DNA from: Mesorhizobium sp.
GTDB lineage: Bacteria; Pseudomonadota; Alphaproteobacteria; Rhizobiales; Rhizobiaceae
Length of the DNA: 46,058 nt
NCBI RefSeq assembly: GCF_024710845.1
Contig: NZ_JANJTZ010000011.1
Location: forward strand, 1-46,058
Direction of reading: 5' to 3'
The position numbers and the translations under genes are program-made. The notes beneath the pieces were generated by a model that saw only the letters and a list, made by a program, of their open reading frames with translations, made no database searches and was not told the origin of the DNA. This document shows, piece by piece, positions 10,063 through 19,163 of the stretch. Numbering within the stretch: position 1 is the first letter of the stretch; each line of letters starts with the position of its first letter.

Positions 10063-11397
10063 ATGGCGTCAGCAGCCGAGCAGCTTGCTTCGAACCTCAA
10101 TTTCGCGGCTTTCGCCAAGGCGGAGGACCTGAAGAAACGTATCTGGTTCACGCTGGGCGCGCTGCTGGTCTACCGCCTCGGCACCTATATTCCGATCCCT
10201 GGCATCAATCCCGAAGCCTTCGCCCAGGCCTTCGAGGGCCAGTCGCGCGGCGTGCTCGGGATCTTCAACATGTTCGCGGGCGGCGCCGTCGAGCGCATGG
10301 CGATCTTCGCGCTCGGCATCATGCCGTATATCTCCGCCTCCATCATCATGCAGCTCATGACGTCGGTCATCCCGACGCTGGAGCAGTTGAAGAAGGAAGG
10401 CGAGCAGGGCCGCAAGGTCATCAACCAGTACACCCGCTACGGCACCGTGCTGCTTGCAACCGTGCAGGCCTACGGCATCGCGGTCGGCCTCGAGAGCGGC
10501 GCAGGCATCGTCAGCGATCCGGGCTGGTTCTTCAAACTGTCCGCCGTCATCACGCTGGTCGGCGGCACGATGTTCCTGATGTGGCTGGGCGAACAGATCA
10601 CCGCGCGCGGCATTGGCAACGGCATATCGCTCATCATCTTCGCCGGCATCGTGGCCGGACTGCCGTCGGCTCTCTCCGGCACGCTCGAACTCGGCCGCAC
10701 GGGTGCGCTCTCGACCGGCATCATCCTCGCCATCATCGTGCTCGCGATCGTCGTCATAGCGCTTATCGTGTTCTTCGAGCGCGCGCAGCGGCGGCTGTTG
10801 ATCCAGTATCCGAAGCGCCAGGTCGGCAACCGGATGTTCCAGGGCGATACCTCGCACCTGCCGCTCAAGCTCAACACCGCCGGCGTCATCCCGCCGATCT
10901 TCGCATCGTCGCTGCTCTTGTTGCCGGCGACGGTCGCGGGCTTCTCCAACACGTCGAACCTGCCGGGGTGGGCGAATTCGATCCTGGCGACGCTCGGCCA
11001 CGGCCAGCCGCTCTATATGCTGCTCTACGCGGCGATGATCGTGTTCTTCGCCTTCTTCTACACGGCGATCGTCTTCAATCCGAAGGACACGGCCGACCAG
11101 CTGAAGAAGCACTCCGGCTTCATCCCCGGCTATCGCCCGGGCGAGCGCACGGCCGAATACATCGACTATGTGTTGACGCGGATTACCCTCGTCGGGGCTA
11201 TCTATCTCGTCGTGATCTGTCTATTGCCCGAGTTTCTGATTTCGGCGACCGGCGTTCCGTTCTATCTCGGAGGCACTTCGCTGCTGATCGTTGTGAGCGT
11301 TACGCTCGATACTGTCGCGCAGATCCAGGGACACCTGATCGCGCACCAGTATGAGGGGCTGATCAAGAAGTCGAAACTCCGGGGGGGCAAGAGATAG
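10063..11397 (+). CDS. secY: Preprotein translocase subunit SecY
   Basis: A 444-residue integral membrane protein, the channel subunit of the SecYEG translocon. The translation shows about ten hydrophobic segments and SecY landmarks: [10 protein letters not shown] before the plug region, [22 protein letters not shown] in TM2, [20 protein letters not shown] in TM4-5, and the cytoplasmic loop with [17 protein letters not shown] that binds SecA and the ribosome. It is placed between rplO and adk as in other alphaproteobacteria. The gap to adk is one base, so adk is likely co-translated. GGAGAATTCCA precedes the ATG. Confidence 0.98.
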   Translation: MASAAEQLASNLNFAAFAKAEDLKKRIWFTLGALLVYRLGTYIPIPGINPEAFAQAFEGQSRGVLGIFNMFAGGAVERMAIFALGIMPYISASIIMQLMTSVIPTLEQLKKEGEQGRKVINQYTRYGTVLLATVQAYGIAVGLESGAGIVSDPGWFFKLSAVITLVGGTMFLMWLGEQITARGIGNGISLIIFAGIVAGLPSALSGTLELGRTGALSTGIILAIIVLAIVVIALIVFFERAQRRLLIQYPKRQVGNRMFQGDTSHLPLKLNTAGVIPPIFASSLLLLPATVAGFSNTSNLPGWANSILATLGHGQPLYMLLYAAMIVFFAFFYTAIVFNPKDTADQLKKHSGFIPGYRPGERTAEYIDYVLTRITLVGAIYLVVICLLPEFLISATGVPFYLGGTSLLIVVSVTLDTVAQIQGHLIAHQYEGLIKKSKLRGGKR

Positions 11398-11398
11398 A

Positions 11399-11983
11399 AT
11401 GAGGCTGATACTGCTGGGCCCGCCGGGGGCGGGTAAGGGGACGCAGGCGCAGCGACTCGTCGACAAGCATGGCATCCCGCAGCTTTCCACGGGTGACATG
11501 CTGCGCGCGGCCGTGAAGGCCGGAACCGACGTCGGCAAGCGCGCCAAGGCAGTCATGGATGCGGGCGAACTGGTCTCCGACGAGATCGTCAACGCGATCG
11601 TCGCGGAGCGTATCGATCAGGCCGACTGCGCCAGGGGCTTCATTCTCGACGGCTATCCGCGCACGCTCGTGCAGGCCGATTCGGTCGAGAAGATGCTGGC
11701 CGACCGCGGCATCGGGCTCGACGTGGTGATCGAACTGGTCGTCGACGACAAGGCGCTCGTCGGCCGCATCGTCAAGCGTGCGGAAGAGACCGCGGCTGCA
11801 GGACTTCCGGTGCGCAAGGACGACAATCCGGAAGTCTTCGAGGAACGTCTGCGCGAATATTACAAGAAGACGGCGCCGCTGATCGGTTACTACTACGCCA
11901 AAGGCCTGCTCAAGGGCGTCGACGGCATGGCATCGATCGACGACGTGACCGGCCAGATCGAGACTTTGCTGTCCGAGATTTAG
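11399..11983 (+). CDS. adk: Adenylate kinase (short-lid form)
   Basis: A 194-residue adenylate kinase converting ATP + AMP to two ADP. The P-loop [10 protein letters not shown] lies at residues 7-16, followed by STGDMLR (AMP binding), [10 protein letters not shown], and [10 protein letters not shown] at the lid. The lid is short, without the 26-residue insertion or zinc-binding cysteines of the long form. The ATG lies two bases after the secY stop. The secY-adk pairing is standard. It is the last gene before the internal promoter that appears to begin the alpha operon. Confidence 0.97.
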   Translation: MRLILLGPPGAGKGTQAQRLVDKHGIPQLSTGDMLRAAVKAGTDVGKRAKAVMDAGELVSDEIVNAIVAERIDQADCARGFILDGYPRTLVQADSVEKMLADRGIGLDVVIELVVDDKALVGRIVKRAEETAAAGLPVRKDDNPEVFEERLREYYKKTAPLIGYYYAKGLLKGVDGMASIDDVTGQIETLLSEI

Positions 11984-11995
11984 TCCGTTCGGCGG

Positions 11996-12024
11996 TTGAC
12001 GCAGAAGGCGCGTTGCACTATAGC
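11996..12024 (+). promoter_or_regulatory. Predicted sigma-70 promoter of the alpha operon (rpsM)
   Basis: TTGACG (11996-12001) and TATAGC (12019-12024) are separated by exactly 17 bases, very close to the housekeeping consensus of alphaproteobacteria. Transcription would start near 12031, giving a leader of about 130 bases before rpsM. It lies just after the adk stop, so rpsM-rpsK-rpoA-rplQ can be expressed separately from the spc genes. The leader holds a small GCCAG/CTGGC stem (12134-12148) just before the ribosome-binding site. Confidence 0.7.
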
Positions 12025-12164
12025 GGCGCGTCTCCCATCAGATTGCATGGTTGGTTGTCCGAAAGGACGTGCAGCCGCATTGATCGGAACTCCCGCATGA
12101 GCCGGCCTCCACCGGACGCGGGTCAACAACAATGCCAGCCTGACTGGCCCACATGGAGAGTGCA

Positions 12165-12533
12165 ATGGCTCGTATAGCCGGCGTCAATATTCCGACCAAC
12201 AAGCGCGTCGTCATCGCGCTGCAGTACATCCACGGCATCGGCCCGAAATTCGCCGCCGAGATCGTGGCGAAGGTCGGCATCCCCGCGGAGCGTCGCGTCA
12301 ACCAGCTCACCGACTCGGAAGTGCTGCAGATCCGCGAAGCCATCGACCGCGACTACAAGGTCGAGGGCGATCTGCGCCGCGAAGTGTCGATGAATATCAA
12401 ACGCCTGATGGACCTCGGCTGCTACCGCGGCCTGCGTCATCGCCGCTCGCTGCCGGTTCGCGGCCAGCGCACGCACACCAACGCCCGCACCCGCAAGGGC
12501 CCGGCGAAGGCGATTGCCGGCAAGAAGAAGTAA
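12165..12533 (+). CDS. rpsM: 30S ribosomal protein S13
   Basis: A 122-residue S13: [20 protein letters not shown] at the start, the helix-two-turn-helix region with YIHGIG, and the basic tail [17 protein letters not shown]13 contacts P-site tRNA and forms bridges to the 50S subunit. An upstream in-frame ATG at 12153 exists, but GGAG at 12155-12158 gives the right spacing only for 12165. The gene is followed at once by a palindromic repeat cluster. Confidence 0.97.
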   Translation: MARIAGVNIPTNKRVVIALQYIHGIGPKFAAEIVAKVGIPAERRVNQLTDSEVLQIREAIDRDYKVEGDLRREVSMNIKRLMDLGCYRGLRHRRSLPVRGQRTHTNARTRKGPAKAIAGKKK

Positions 12534-12536
12534 TCT

Positions 12537-12603
12537 TGGCGAATGGCGAATTGGCGATTGGCGAATGGGGTTCCCCACTCGCATTCGCCACTTCCCACTC
12601 GCC
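12537..12603 (+). repeat. GGCGAAT/ATTCGCC palindromic repeat cluster, copy 1 (rpsM-rpsK gap)
   Basis: The left arm has several GGCGAAT-like units (GGCGAATGGCGAATTGGCG and GGCGAATGGGG) and the right arm the complements CCCCACTCGC, ATTCGCC and CCCACTCGCC. The arms can fold into a long imperfect hairpin centred near 12571. It begins four bases after the rpsM stop and ends 50 bases before rpsK. A clearly related cluster lies at 14158-14224. It does not encode protein and looks like a dispersed intergenic element. Confidence 0.75.
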
Positions 12604-12653
12604 TCAGGTGGAGCCGCTGGAATTACGGCGGCGTAGAGATCGAAAGGTAAGAC

Positions 12654-13043
12654 ATGGCCAAGGAAGCCGGACGCGTTCGCCGTCGCGAACGCAAGAACAT
12701 CTCGACGGGCGTCGCGCACGTCAATTCGACGTTCAACAACACGATGATCACCATCACCGACCAGCAGGGCAACGCGATTGCCTGGTCGTCGGCTGGTGCC
12801 CAGGGCTTCAAGGGTTCGCGCAAGTCGACCCCGTTCGCTGCCCAGATGGCCGCCGAGGATTGCGCCAAGAAGGCCCAGGAGCACGGCATGCGCATGCTCG
12901 AGGTCGAGGTCTGCGGTCCGGGTTCGGGTCGTGAATCGGCGCTTCGCGCGCTGCAGGCCTCGGGCTTCACGATCACGTCGATCCGCGACGTGACGCCGAT
13001 CCCGCACAATGGCTGCCGCCCGCGCAAGAAGCGTCGCGTCTGA
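12654..13043 (+). CDS. rpsK: 30S ribosomal protein S11
   Basis: A 129-residue S11 with [20 protein letters not shown], the [18 protein letters not shown] helix, and the conserved C-terminus [19 protein letters not shown]11 lies on the platform near the E site. AAAGGTAAGAC precedes the ATG. The spacer after it contains two stable hairpins and then rpoA. Confidence 0.98.
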   Translation: MAKEAGRVRRRERKNISTGVAHVNSTFNNTMITITDQQGNAIAWSSAGAQGFKGSRKSTPFAAQMAAEDCAKKAQEHGMRMLEVEVCGPGSGRESALRALQASGFTITSIRDVTPIPHNGCRPRKKRRV

Positions 13044-13063
13044 TATTTTTCATACTTGCCGAC

Positions 13064-13126
13064 GGCGCCCTCGAAGGGCGCCGCAGGCGTTTTCCAGACC
13101 GCTTGCCACGATTGGATGGTGGCAAG
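13064..13126 (+). promoter_or_regulatory. Two hairpins between rpsK and rpoA
   Basis: Stem one is GGCGCCC (13064-13070) with GGGCGCC (13076-13082) around TCGAA; a TTTT follows only eight bases later, so it is a poor terminator. Stem two is CTTGCCAC (13102-13109) with GTGGCAAG (13119-13126). Both are perfect. They occupy the 102-bp gap and may protect or attenuate the message before rpoA. Function is inferred only. Confidence 0.45.
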
Positions 13127-13145
13127 GTAACGGAAGGACCGCAAA

Positions 13146-14156
13146 ATGATCCAGAAAAACTGGCAGGAACTTATCAAGCCGAACAAGGTCGAGTTCTCGT
13201 CGAAGGGCAAGACCCTGACGACGCTCGTCGCCGAGCCGCTCGAGCGGGGCTTTGGCCTGACGCTCGGCAATGCGCTGCGTCGCGTGCTTTTGTCGTCGCT
13301 GCGCGGCGCAGCCGTCACCGCTGTGCAGATCGACGGCGTGCTGCATGAGTTCTCCTCGATTGCCGGCGTCCGCGAGGACGTGACCGACATCGTGCTGAAC
13401 ATCAAGGAAATCGCCATCAAGATGGAAGGCGACGGACCCAAGCGCATGGTCGTGCGCAAGCAGGGCCCGGGCATCGTCACCGCCGGCGACATTCAGACGG
13501 TCGGCGACGTCGAGATCCTCAACCCCGACCACGTGATCTGCACCCTCGACGAGGGCGCCGAGATCCGCATGGAATTCACGGTCGACAACGGCAAGGGCTA
13601 CGTGCCCGCCGATCGCAACCGTGCCGACGATGCGCCGATCGGTCTCATCCCGGTCGACTCGCTCTATTCGCCGGTCAAGAAGGTCTCCTACAAGGTCGAG
13701 AACACCCGCGAGGGCCAGGTTCTCGACTACGACAAGCTGACCCTGTCGATCGAGACCGACGGATCGATCACCGGCGAGGACGCGGTCGCTTTTGCGGCCC
13801 GCATCCTGCAGGACCAGCTCGCGCTGTTCGTCAACTTCGACGAGCCGCAGAAGGAGCAGGCGATGGAGACCGTCACCGAGCTCGCCTTCAACCCGGCGCT
13901 GCTCAAGAAGGTCGACGAGCTCGAACTGTCGGTCCGCTCGGCGAACTGCCTGAAGAACGACAACATCGTCTATATCGGCGACCTGATCCAGAAGACCGAG
14001 GCGGAGATGCTGCGCACCCCGAACTTCGGTCGCAAGTCGCTGAACGAGATCAAGGAAGTCCTGGCCGCCATGGGCCTGCATCTCGGCATGGAAGTGCCGG
14101 ATTGGCCGCCGGAGAACATCGAAGACCTCGCCAAGCGCTACGAAGACCAGTACTGA
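13146..14156 (+). CDS. rpoA: DNA-directed RNA polymerase subunit alpha
   Basis: A 336-residue alpha subunit. The N-terminal dimerisation domain includes [23 protein letters not shown] split over residues 30-55, which nucleates polymerase assembly. The C-terminal domain begins near residue 255 with [21 protein letters not shown]; the RSANCLK motif contains the arginine and lysine that contact UP-element DNA and activators. The length is normal for the order. The gene sits between rpsK and rplQ as usual, but is separated from rplQ by a second palindromic repeat cluster. Confidence 0.98.
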   Translation: MIQKNWQELIKPNKVEFSSKGKTLTTLVAEPLERGFGLTLGNALRRVLLSSLRGAAVTAVQIDGVLHEFSSIAGVREDVTDIVLNIKEIAIKMEGDGPKRMVVRKQGPGIVTAGDIQTVGDVEILNPDHVICTLDEGAEIRMEFTVDNGKGYVPADRNRADDAPIGLIPVDSLYSPVKKVSYKVENTREGQVLDYDKLTLSIETDGSITGEDAVAFAARILQDQLALFVNFDEPQKEQAMETVTELAFNPALLKKVDELELSVRSANCLKNDNIVYIGDLIQKTEAEMLRTPNFGRKSLNEIKEVLAAMGLHLGMEVPDWPPENIEDLAKRYEDQY

Positions 14157-14157
14157 A

Positions 14158-14224
14158 CGCGAATGGGGGGTGGCGAATGGCGAATAGGGTAATACCACTC
14201 GCCACTCGCCATTCGCCACTCGCC
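14158..14224 (+). repeat. GGCGAAT/ATTCGCC palindromic repeat cluster, copy 2 (rpoA-rplQ gap)
   Basis: The left arm reads GGCGAATGGCGAATAGGGT after a GAATGGGGGG run; the right arm reads CCACTCGCCACTCGCC and ATTCGCCACTCGCC, its near-complement. The fold is a long imperfect hairpin around AATA. It begins two bases after the rpoA stop and ends 45 bases before rplQ. The repeat unit and placement match the cluster at 12537-12603. Confidence 0.75.
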
Positions 14225-14269
14225 CCGCAAACACCGGGCGCACTGCGCCGAAACCTTAGGAGATAAGCC

Positions 14270-14698
14270 ATGCGCCATGGACGTTCCGGCCGCCGGCTGA
14301 ACCGCACCGTCAGCCACCGCAAGGCCCTGTTCACGAACATGGCCGCATCTCTCATCGAGCATGAGCAGATCGTCACCACTCTGCCCAAGGCCAAGGAGCT
14401 TCGCCCGATCGTGGAGAAGCTCGTGACGCTCGGCAAGCGCGGCGACCTGCACGCCCGCCGCCAGGCGATTGCGGCGATCGGGTCCGAAAAGCTCGCCAAG
14501 CGCCTGTTCGAGACGATCGCCCCGCGTTATGCCTCGCGCAACGGCGGCTACCTGCGCATCATGAAGGCCGGTTTCCGGCACGGCGACAACGCGGCGATGG
14601 CCGTCATCGAGTTCGTCGACCGCGACACCTCGGCCAAGGGCGCTGCAGACCGCGCCCGCACCGAGGCGGAAGCCGCCAACGAGAGCGAAGCGGCCTGA
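14270..14698 (+). CDS. rplQ: 50S ribosomal protein L17
   Basis: A 142-residue L17: [20 protein letters not shown] at the start, [21 protein letters not shown], and [27 protein letters not shown]17 lies near the tunnel exit. The Ala/Glu-rich C-terminal tail after residue 120 is common in rhizobial homologues. TAGGAGATAAGCC precedes the ATG. It is the last gene of the cluster and is followed by an intrinsic terminator. Confidence 0.98.
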   Translation: MRHGRSGRRLNRTVSHRKALFTNMAASLIEHEQIVTTLPKAKELRPIVEKLVTLGKRGDLHARRQAIAAIGSEKLAKRLFETIAPRYASRNGGYLRIMKAGFRHGDNAAMAVIEFVDRDTSAKGAADRARTEAEAANESEAA

Positions 14699-14724
14699 TA
14701 GGCTTTCCCCGGACGAGAATGACG

Positions 14725-14747
14725 AAGGGCCCGCGAGGGCCCTTTTT
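14725..14747 (+). terminator. Intrinsic terminator after rplQ
   Basis: AAGGGCCC (14725-14732) and GGGCCCTT (14737-14744) form a perfect 8-bp stem with a GCGA tetraloop, followed directly by a run of five T (14743-14747). It lies 27 bases after the rplQ stop and ends the roughly 14.7-kb ribosomal cluster. Confidence 0.92.
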
Positions 14748-15020
14748 CGCATTTGGATACAGCGCTCTCGGGGTGGTGCACTCTCATAGGATAGCGCGTT
14801 TTGACCACTCCGGTCATCCCGGCGGCCGGAGGCCAGCCGGGATTCATTGCCGCCGGAAGAAGGGCGCTGCCGGAGATGCGGCGAAGGCGAGCGGGTACGG
14901 CGTGTAACCGGAGAGAAGAATGGGTCCCGGGTCGCCTTCGGCGCCCGGGATGACAGAGCGCGGGGAGGGCGAGCGGTAAGAAGGACTCTCCCCTGTTATG
15001 TGGGAGGAGATCAGTTAAGC
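14748..15020. repeat. Intergenic region with GTCATCCCGG...CCGGGATGAC inverted repeat
   Basis: GTCATCCCGG (14813-14822) is matched by its exact complement CCGGGATGAC (14945-14954), bounding about 142 bases with further GC-rich complementary segments (CCCGGGTCGCC and GGCGCCCGGG near 14925-14949). The outer parts show no ORF with a ribosome-binding site. The terminal GTCATCCCGG/CCGGGATGAC pair is of the kind often scattered between rhizobial genes, so this looks like a dispersed palindromic element rather than a gene. Copy number cannot be judged from this window. Confidence 0.55.
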
Positions 15021-15380
15021 TCAAGGTTCCAGACTGGCGAACTCGATCCGACGCCAGGTCTCCTCGTCGATGCTGTTTTGAGGCAGTTCGCGCAGCACGC
15101 GCCGCAAGAAACGGTTGTCGCGGGCCTCATGCTCGATCGTCTCTATCCAGTCTCTCGCGTAGTGGTAGGCCCAAGATGCGAATGGTCCGAACGCCAGAAC
15201 TTCGGTCGTCAGTCCGTCAATGTCGAGATTGATGATCTCCAGAGGAATGAGCCAACTCGTACTCGGATTCGCTTCGATAGCCGTTTCCATGATGAACAGC
15301 GGGTCGCGATCACTCCCCACCTCATCGTCATTGGAATACGTGTGGAGCCAGTCTTCGGCGATCCGCTTTTCGTACCCCAT
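15021..15380 (-). CDS. Small protein of unknown function, DUF6869-like
   Basis: A 119-residue acidic protein without signal peptide or membrane segment. The start at 15380 is chosen because the minus strand has GCTGGAGGCCTCGT right before the ATG; the open frame runs much further upstream, but only as a shadow of dnaE. The pattern of an N-terminal WLHTYSN, a central tryptophan followed by FGPFASW, then DNRFLRRVL and EETWRRI near the end, resembles from memory the DUF6869 family; this is not verified. It lies 50 bp downstream of dnaE on the same strand and convergent to rplQ. It may be co-transcribed with dnaE or be a lone insert. No function can be given. Confidence 0.75.
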   Translation of the reverse strand: MGYEKRIAEDWLHTYSNDDEVGSDRDPLFIMETAIEANPSTSWLIPLEIINLDIDGLTTEVLAFGPFASWAYHYARDWIETIEHEARDNRFLRRVLRELPQNSIDEETWRRIEFASLEP

Positions 15381-15430
15381 ACGAGGCCTCCAGCGTCCTA
15401 TCTGATCGGCTGGTGCTGCGGCATTCGCCT

Positions 15431-18400
15431 CTACACCAGCTCCACCTCGACCACGCCCGGCACCGCCCGCATGGCGGCGGCGATGCGGGGGTCGATGCGG
15501 TAGCGGTTTGGCAGTTCGATCTCGACTTCGCCCTGGCCTTCGCCCTTCAGCACCACGAACGACACCTGGCTTTCGCCGCGCTGCTGGAGTTGCGACGACA
15601 GCGTGTTGAGCGGGGCGGGGTCGCGCAGGAAGATGCGCAGCGCCTTCTGGTGTTTCGCCGCCTCGTCGTCCAGCGCCTGGACCGAGTTGACGCGCAGGTT
15701 GACGCCTTCCGGCCGGTCTTCCGCGGCGACCGTGATGACGACGGATTTGCCCTCCACCAGCATGTCGCGATACTGCGCCAGTGTCTCCGAGAACAGCACG
15801 GCCTCGTATTGTCCCGTCATGTCGGAGAACTGGACGACGCACATCTTGTTGCCGGTGCGCGTCTTGCGCTCCTTGGCCGAGGTGACGGTGCCGGCGAGGC
15901 GCCCGGCCGACGCGCCGCGCTTGACCGCCACCTGGAAGTCGGCCCAGCCCTGCACCCGCATCCGGTCGAGCACGGCCCGGTATTCGTCGAGCGGGTGAGC
16001 CGAGAGATAGAAGCCGACCGCGGCGAACTCGCGCTGCAGGCGCTCTGCCGGCAGCCAGACGTCCGCCGCCGGCAGGTGCAGCTTCTGCTGCCGCGCCGCG
16101 GAGGCCGAGCCGAACATGTCGGACATGCCGAGTGCCGCGTCCTCCGAAGCACGCGACGCCAGACCCATCATGCGCTCGATCCCGGCCATCATCGCCGCGC
16201 GGTCGTGGCCGAAACAGTCGAAGGCGCCGGCCTGGATCAGGCTTTCGAACACCCGCTTGCCGACGATCTTGGGATCGACCCGCTCGCAGAAATCCTCGAG
16301 GTCGGCGAACTGCTTCTCGCGCCGCTTGTCGACGATATGGCGCACCGCCGCCTCGCCGACGCCCTTGATCGCGGCGAGCGAATAGAAGATGCGGTTGCCG
16401 TCCACCTCAAAGTTGCGGAACGAGGTCTTCACCGAAGGCGGCACCACTTCGATGCCGAGCCGCATCGCGTCATTGCGGAATTCCGACAGCTTGTCGGTAT
16501 TGCCCATGTCGAGCGTCATCGACGCGGCGAGGAACTCGACCGGGTAGTGCGCCTTCAGGAACGCCGTCTGGTAGGAGACGATCGCGTAGGCGGCGGCGTG
16601 CGACTTGTTGAAGCCGTAGTCGGCGAACTTTGCGAGCAGGTCGAAGATGAAGTCGGCCTGCGGCTTGGCGACGCCGCGTTCGACGGCGCCGGTGACGAAA
16701 CGCTCGCGCTGCTGGTCCATCTCGGCGCGGATCTTCTTGCCCATCGCGCGGCGCAGCAGGTCGGCTTCGCCGAGCGAATAGCCGGCGAGCTCCTGTGCGA
16801 TCTGCATCACCTGTTCCTGGTAAACGATGACGCCCTGCGTCTCCTTCACGAGATGGTCGATCTTGGGATGGATCGAGGCGATCTCCTCCTCGCCATGCTT
16901 GCGCGCATTGTAGGTCGGGATGTTCTCTATCGGGCCGGGGCGGTAGAGCGCCACCAGCGCGATGATGTCCTCGATGCGGTCCGGCTTCATGCCGATCAGC
17001 GCCTTGCGCATGCCGGCCGATTCCACCTGGAACACGCCGACGACCTCGCCGCGCGACAGCATCTCGTAGGTCTTCAGATCGTCGAGCGGCAACAGCGCAA
17101 GGTCGATCTCGATGCCGCGCCTGCGGATCAGCTTCACCGCCGTCTCAAGCACGGTGAGTGTCTTGAGGCCGAGGAAGTCGAACTTGACGAGGCCCGCGTC
17201 CTCGACCTTCTTCATGTTGAACTGCGTCACCGGCATGTCGGAGCGCGGGTCGCGGTACATCGGCACCAGTTCGGAGAGCGGCCGGTCGCCGATGACAATG
17301 CCGGCGGCGTGCGTCGAGGCGTGGCGGTAGAGGCCCTCGAGCTTCTGTGCGATGTCGAGCAGGGTCTGGACGACAGGCTCCTTCTCGACCTCCTCCTGGA
17401 AGCGCGGTTCGGCGGCGATGGCGTCGGCGAGCTTAACCGGATTGGCCGGGTTCTGAGGCACCATCTTGCACAGCCGGTCGACCTGGCCGTAGGGCATCTG
17501 CAGTACGCGTCCCACGTCGCGCAGCACCGCGCGGGCCTGCAGCGTTCCGAAAGTGATGATCTGGGCGACCTGGTCGCGGCCGTATTTGCCCTGGACGTAG
17601 CGGATCACTTCGTCGCGCCGGTCCTGGCAGAAGTCGATGTCGAAGTCGGGCATCGACACGCGGTCAGGGTTGAGGAAGCGCTCGAACAGCAGCGAGAAGC
17701 GGGTCGGGTCGACGTCGGTGATGGTAAGCGCATAGGCGACCAGCGAGCCGGCGCCCGAGCCGCGGCCCGGCCCGACCGGGATGCCCTGCGCCTTCGCCCA
17801 CTTGATGAAGTCCGACACGATCAGGAAGTAGCCCGGGAACTTCATCTTCTGGATGATGCCGATCTCGTAGGCGAGACGGTCGGCATAGTCCTGCCGCGTA
17901 TGGCCGGGCGTCATTCCGAACTTCTCCAGCCGCATCTCCAGCCCTTCGCGGGCCTGGCGGGCGAGTTCCTCGGCTTCGGCCAGCTCGGCCGCCTCGGTAT
18001 CGGCGACGTCGGCGCCGGCGAAGCGCGGCAGGATCGGCTTGCGGTTCTTCGGATAGTAGGAGCAGCGCCGGGCGATCTCGACCGTGTTGTCGAGCGCCTC
18101 GGGCAGGTCGGCGAAGAGCGCCGCCATATCCGCCTGGCTGCGCAGGTGATGGTCGGGGGTGAGCCTGCGCCGGTCGTCGACGGCCACGACCGAGCCCTCG
18201 GCGATCGCCATCAGCGCGTCATGCGCGTCGAAATCCTCGCGGGCGAGGAAGAACGCCTCGTTGGTCGCCACCAGTGGCAGGCGCTTGTCGTAGGCCAGCG
18301 CTACCGTCGCCGCCTCGACCGCGCGATCGTAGCCGGTCGGCCGCTGCAGCTCGATGTAGAGGCGGTCGTCGAAGATGCGGGCCAGAAGGTCGAGCCGTTC

Positions 18401-18973
18401 GACCGCCACCGCATGATGGTCGTCCTTGAGCGCGGCCCCGACCGGCCCGCCTTCGCCCCCGGTGAGGCAGATGATGCCGTCGGCGAGCTCCGCCAGCCAG
18501 GCTGTGCTGACCTCAACGCCCGCGTCCGGCGGATTGTCGAGATAGGCGCGGCTGACCAGGCGCACGAGATTGGCGTAGCCGGTCGCGGTGGCGGCGAGGA
18601 GGACGAGCGGAAAGACGCTGCGCGGCTTCTTGTGGCCGGGATTCGCATCCGCCGCGGGATTGGCGAAGGCGACGTCCATCTGGCAGCCGATGATCGGCTG
18701 CACCCCGTCCTTGGAGGCGTATTGCGCGAATTCGAGCGCGCCGAACAGGTTGTTGGTGTCGGTGACGGCGATGGCCGGCAGCCCATCCTTGATCGCATGC
18801 GCCACGATCTTCTTCAGCGGCAGCGCGCCTTCGAGCAGCGAGTAGGCCGAGTGCACGCGCAGGTGGATGAACGGCCGAGAGGCCGCCGGTTGGCGCGCTG
18901 CCGGCTGGCCGGCGCCCGACAGGCCTGCCAACTCGCGCCGCAGTGGATCCCTGATGCGTTTCTCCTCGGCCAT
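15431..18973 (-). CDS. dnaE: DNA polymerase III subunit alpha
   Basis: A 1180-residue replicative polymerase, the expected DnaE length. In order: an N-terminal PHP domain starting with HLRVHSAYSLLEGALP, the polymerase core with GPGRGSGAGSLVAY and the catalytic aspartates in MPDFDIDFCQDRR (PDxDxDF), then YGFNKSHAAAYA, a helix-hairpin-helix region (IKGVGEAAVRHI), and a C-terminal OB domain (VTSAKERKTRTGNKM). It is DnaE1 rather than the damage-inducible DnaE2: no imuA/imuB genes are present. Residues upstream of M at 18973 look non-coding in character, so MAEEKRIRD is taken as the start, although its ribosome-binding site is weak (AGGCAGGG). The small DUF6869-like gene follows. Confidence 0.96.
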   Translation of the reverse strand: MAEEKRIRDPLRRELAGLSGAGQPAARQPAASRPFIHLRVHSAYSLLEGALPLKKIVAHAIKDGLPAIAVTDTNNLFGALEFAQYASKDGVQPIIGCQMDVAFANPAADANPGHKKPRSVFPLVLLAATATGYANLVRLVSRAYLDNPPDAGVEVSTAWLAELADGIICLTGGEGGPVGAALKDDHHAVAVERLDLLARIFDDRLYIELQRPTGYDRAVEAATVALAYDKRLPLVATNEAFFLAREDFDAHDALMAIAEGSVVAVDDRRRLTPDHHLRSQADMAALFADLPEALDNTVEIARRCSYYPKNRKPILPRFAGADVADTEAAELAEAEELARQAREGLEMRLEKFGMTPGHTRQDYADRLAYEIGIIQKMKFPGYFLIVSDFIKWAKAQGIPVGPGRGSGAGSLVAYALTITDVDPTRFSLLFERFLNPDRVSMPDFDIDFCQDRRDEVIRYVQGKYGRDQVAQIITFGTLQARAVLRDVGRVLQMPYGQVDRLCKMVPQNPANPVKLADAIAAEPRFQEEVEKEPVVQTLLDIAQKLEGLYRHASTHAAGIVIGDRPLSELVPMYRDPRSDMPVTQFNMKKVEDAGLVKFDFLGLKTLTVLETAVKLIRRRGIEIDLALLPLDDLKTYEMLSRGEVVGVFQVESAGMRKALIGMKPDRIEDIIALVALYRPGPIENIPTYNARKHGEEEIASIHPKIDHLVKETQGVIVYQEQVMQIAQELAGYSLGEADLLRRAMGKKIRAEMDQQRERFVTGAVERGVAKPQADFIFDLLAKFADYGFNKSHAAAYAIVSYQTAFLKAHYPVEFLAASMTLDMGNTDKLSEFRNDAMRLGIEVVPPSVKTSFRNFEVDGNRIFYSLAAIKGVGEAAVRHIVDKRREKQFADLEDFCERVDPKIVGKRVFESLIQAGAFDCFGHDRAAMMAGIERMMGLASRASEDAALGMSDMFGSASAARQQKLHLPAADVWLPAERLQREFAAVGFYLSAHPLDEYRAVLDRMRVQGWADFQVAVKRGASAGRLAGTVTSAKERKTRTGNKMCVVQFSDMTGQYEAVLFSETLAQYRDMLVEGKSVVITVAAEDRPEGVNLRVNSVQALDDEAAKHQKALRIFLRDPAPLNTLSSQLQQRGESQVSFVVLKGEGQGEVEIELPNRYRIDPRIAAAMRAVPGVVEVELV

Positions 18974-19163
18974 ATCGCCCTGCCTGCTCTGCCCGCGCGA
19001 CTCGTCCCATTGTCGGAAACCCGTCGCCGCGCGTCCAGTTGTAAGGCGCCGCGAGCGCCGTTGCCGACAGGAAATCCGTCTCACGCTGCGTCAATCAAAC
19101 CGGAACCCCCGGCGACATGGCGAGTTGACGGGCACCAATCTTCAATCACCTCGGAGACCTCGG

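Noticed and set aside
12153-12164. An upstream start of rpsM giving [10 protein letters not shown]
   Set aside because: The GGAG that serves the 12165 start lies inside this extension, and S13 proteins begin MARIAGVN.
13064-13095. Possible intrinsic terminator between rpsK and rpoA
   Set aside because: The stem is perfect, but the TTTT lies eight bases beyond it, and rpoA has no obvious promoter in the gap, so read-through is needed.
15431-18973. The polymerase as damage-inducible DnaE2 of an imuAB cassette
   Set aside because: No imuA or imuB is adjacent, no LexA box lies upstream, and the length and PHP domain fit the main replicative enzyme.
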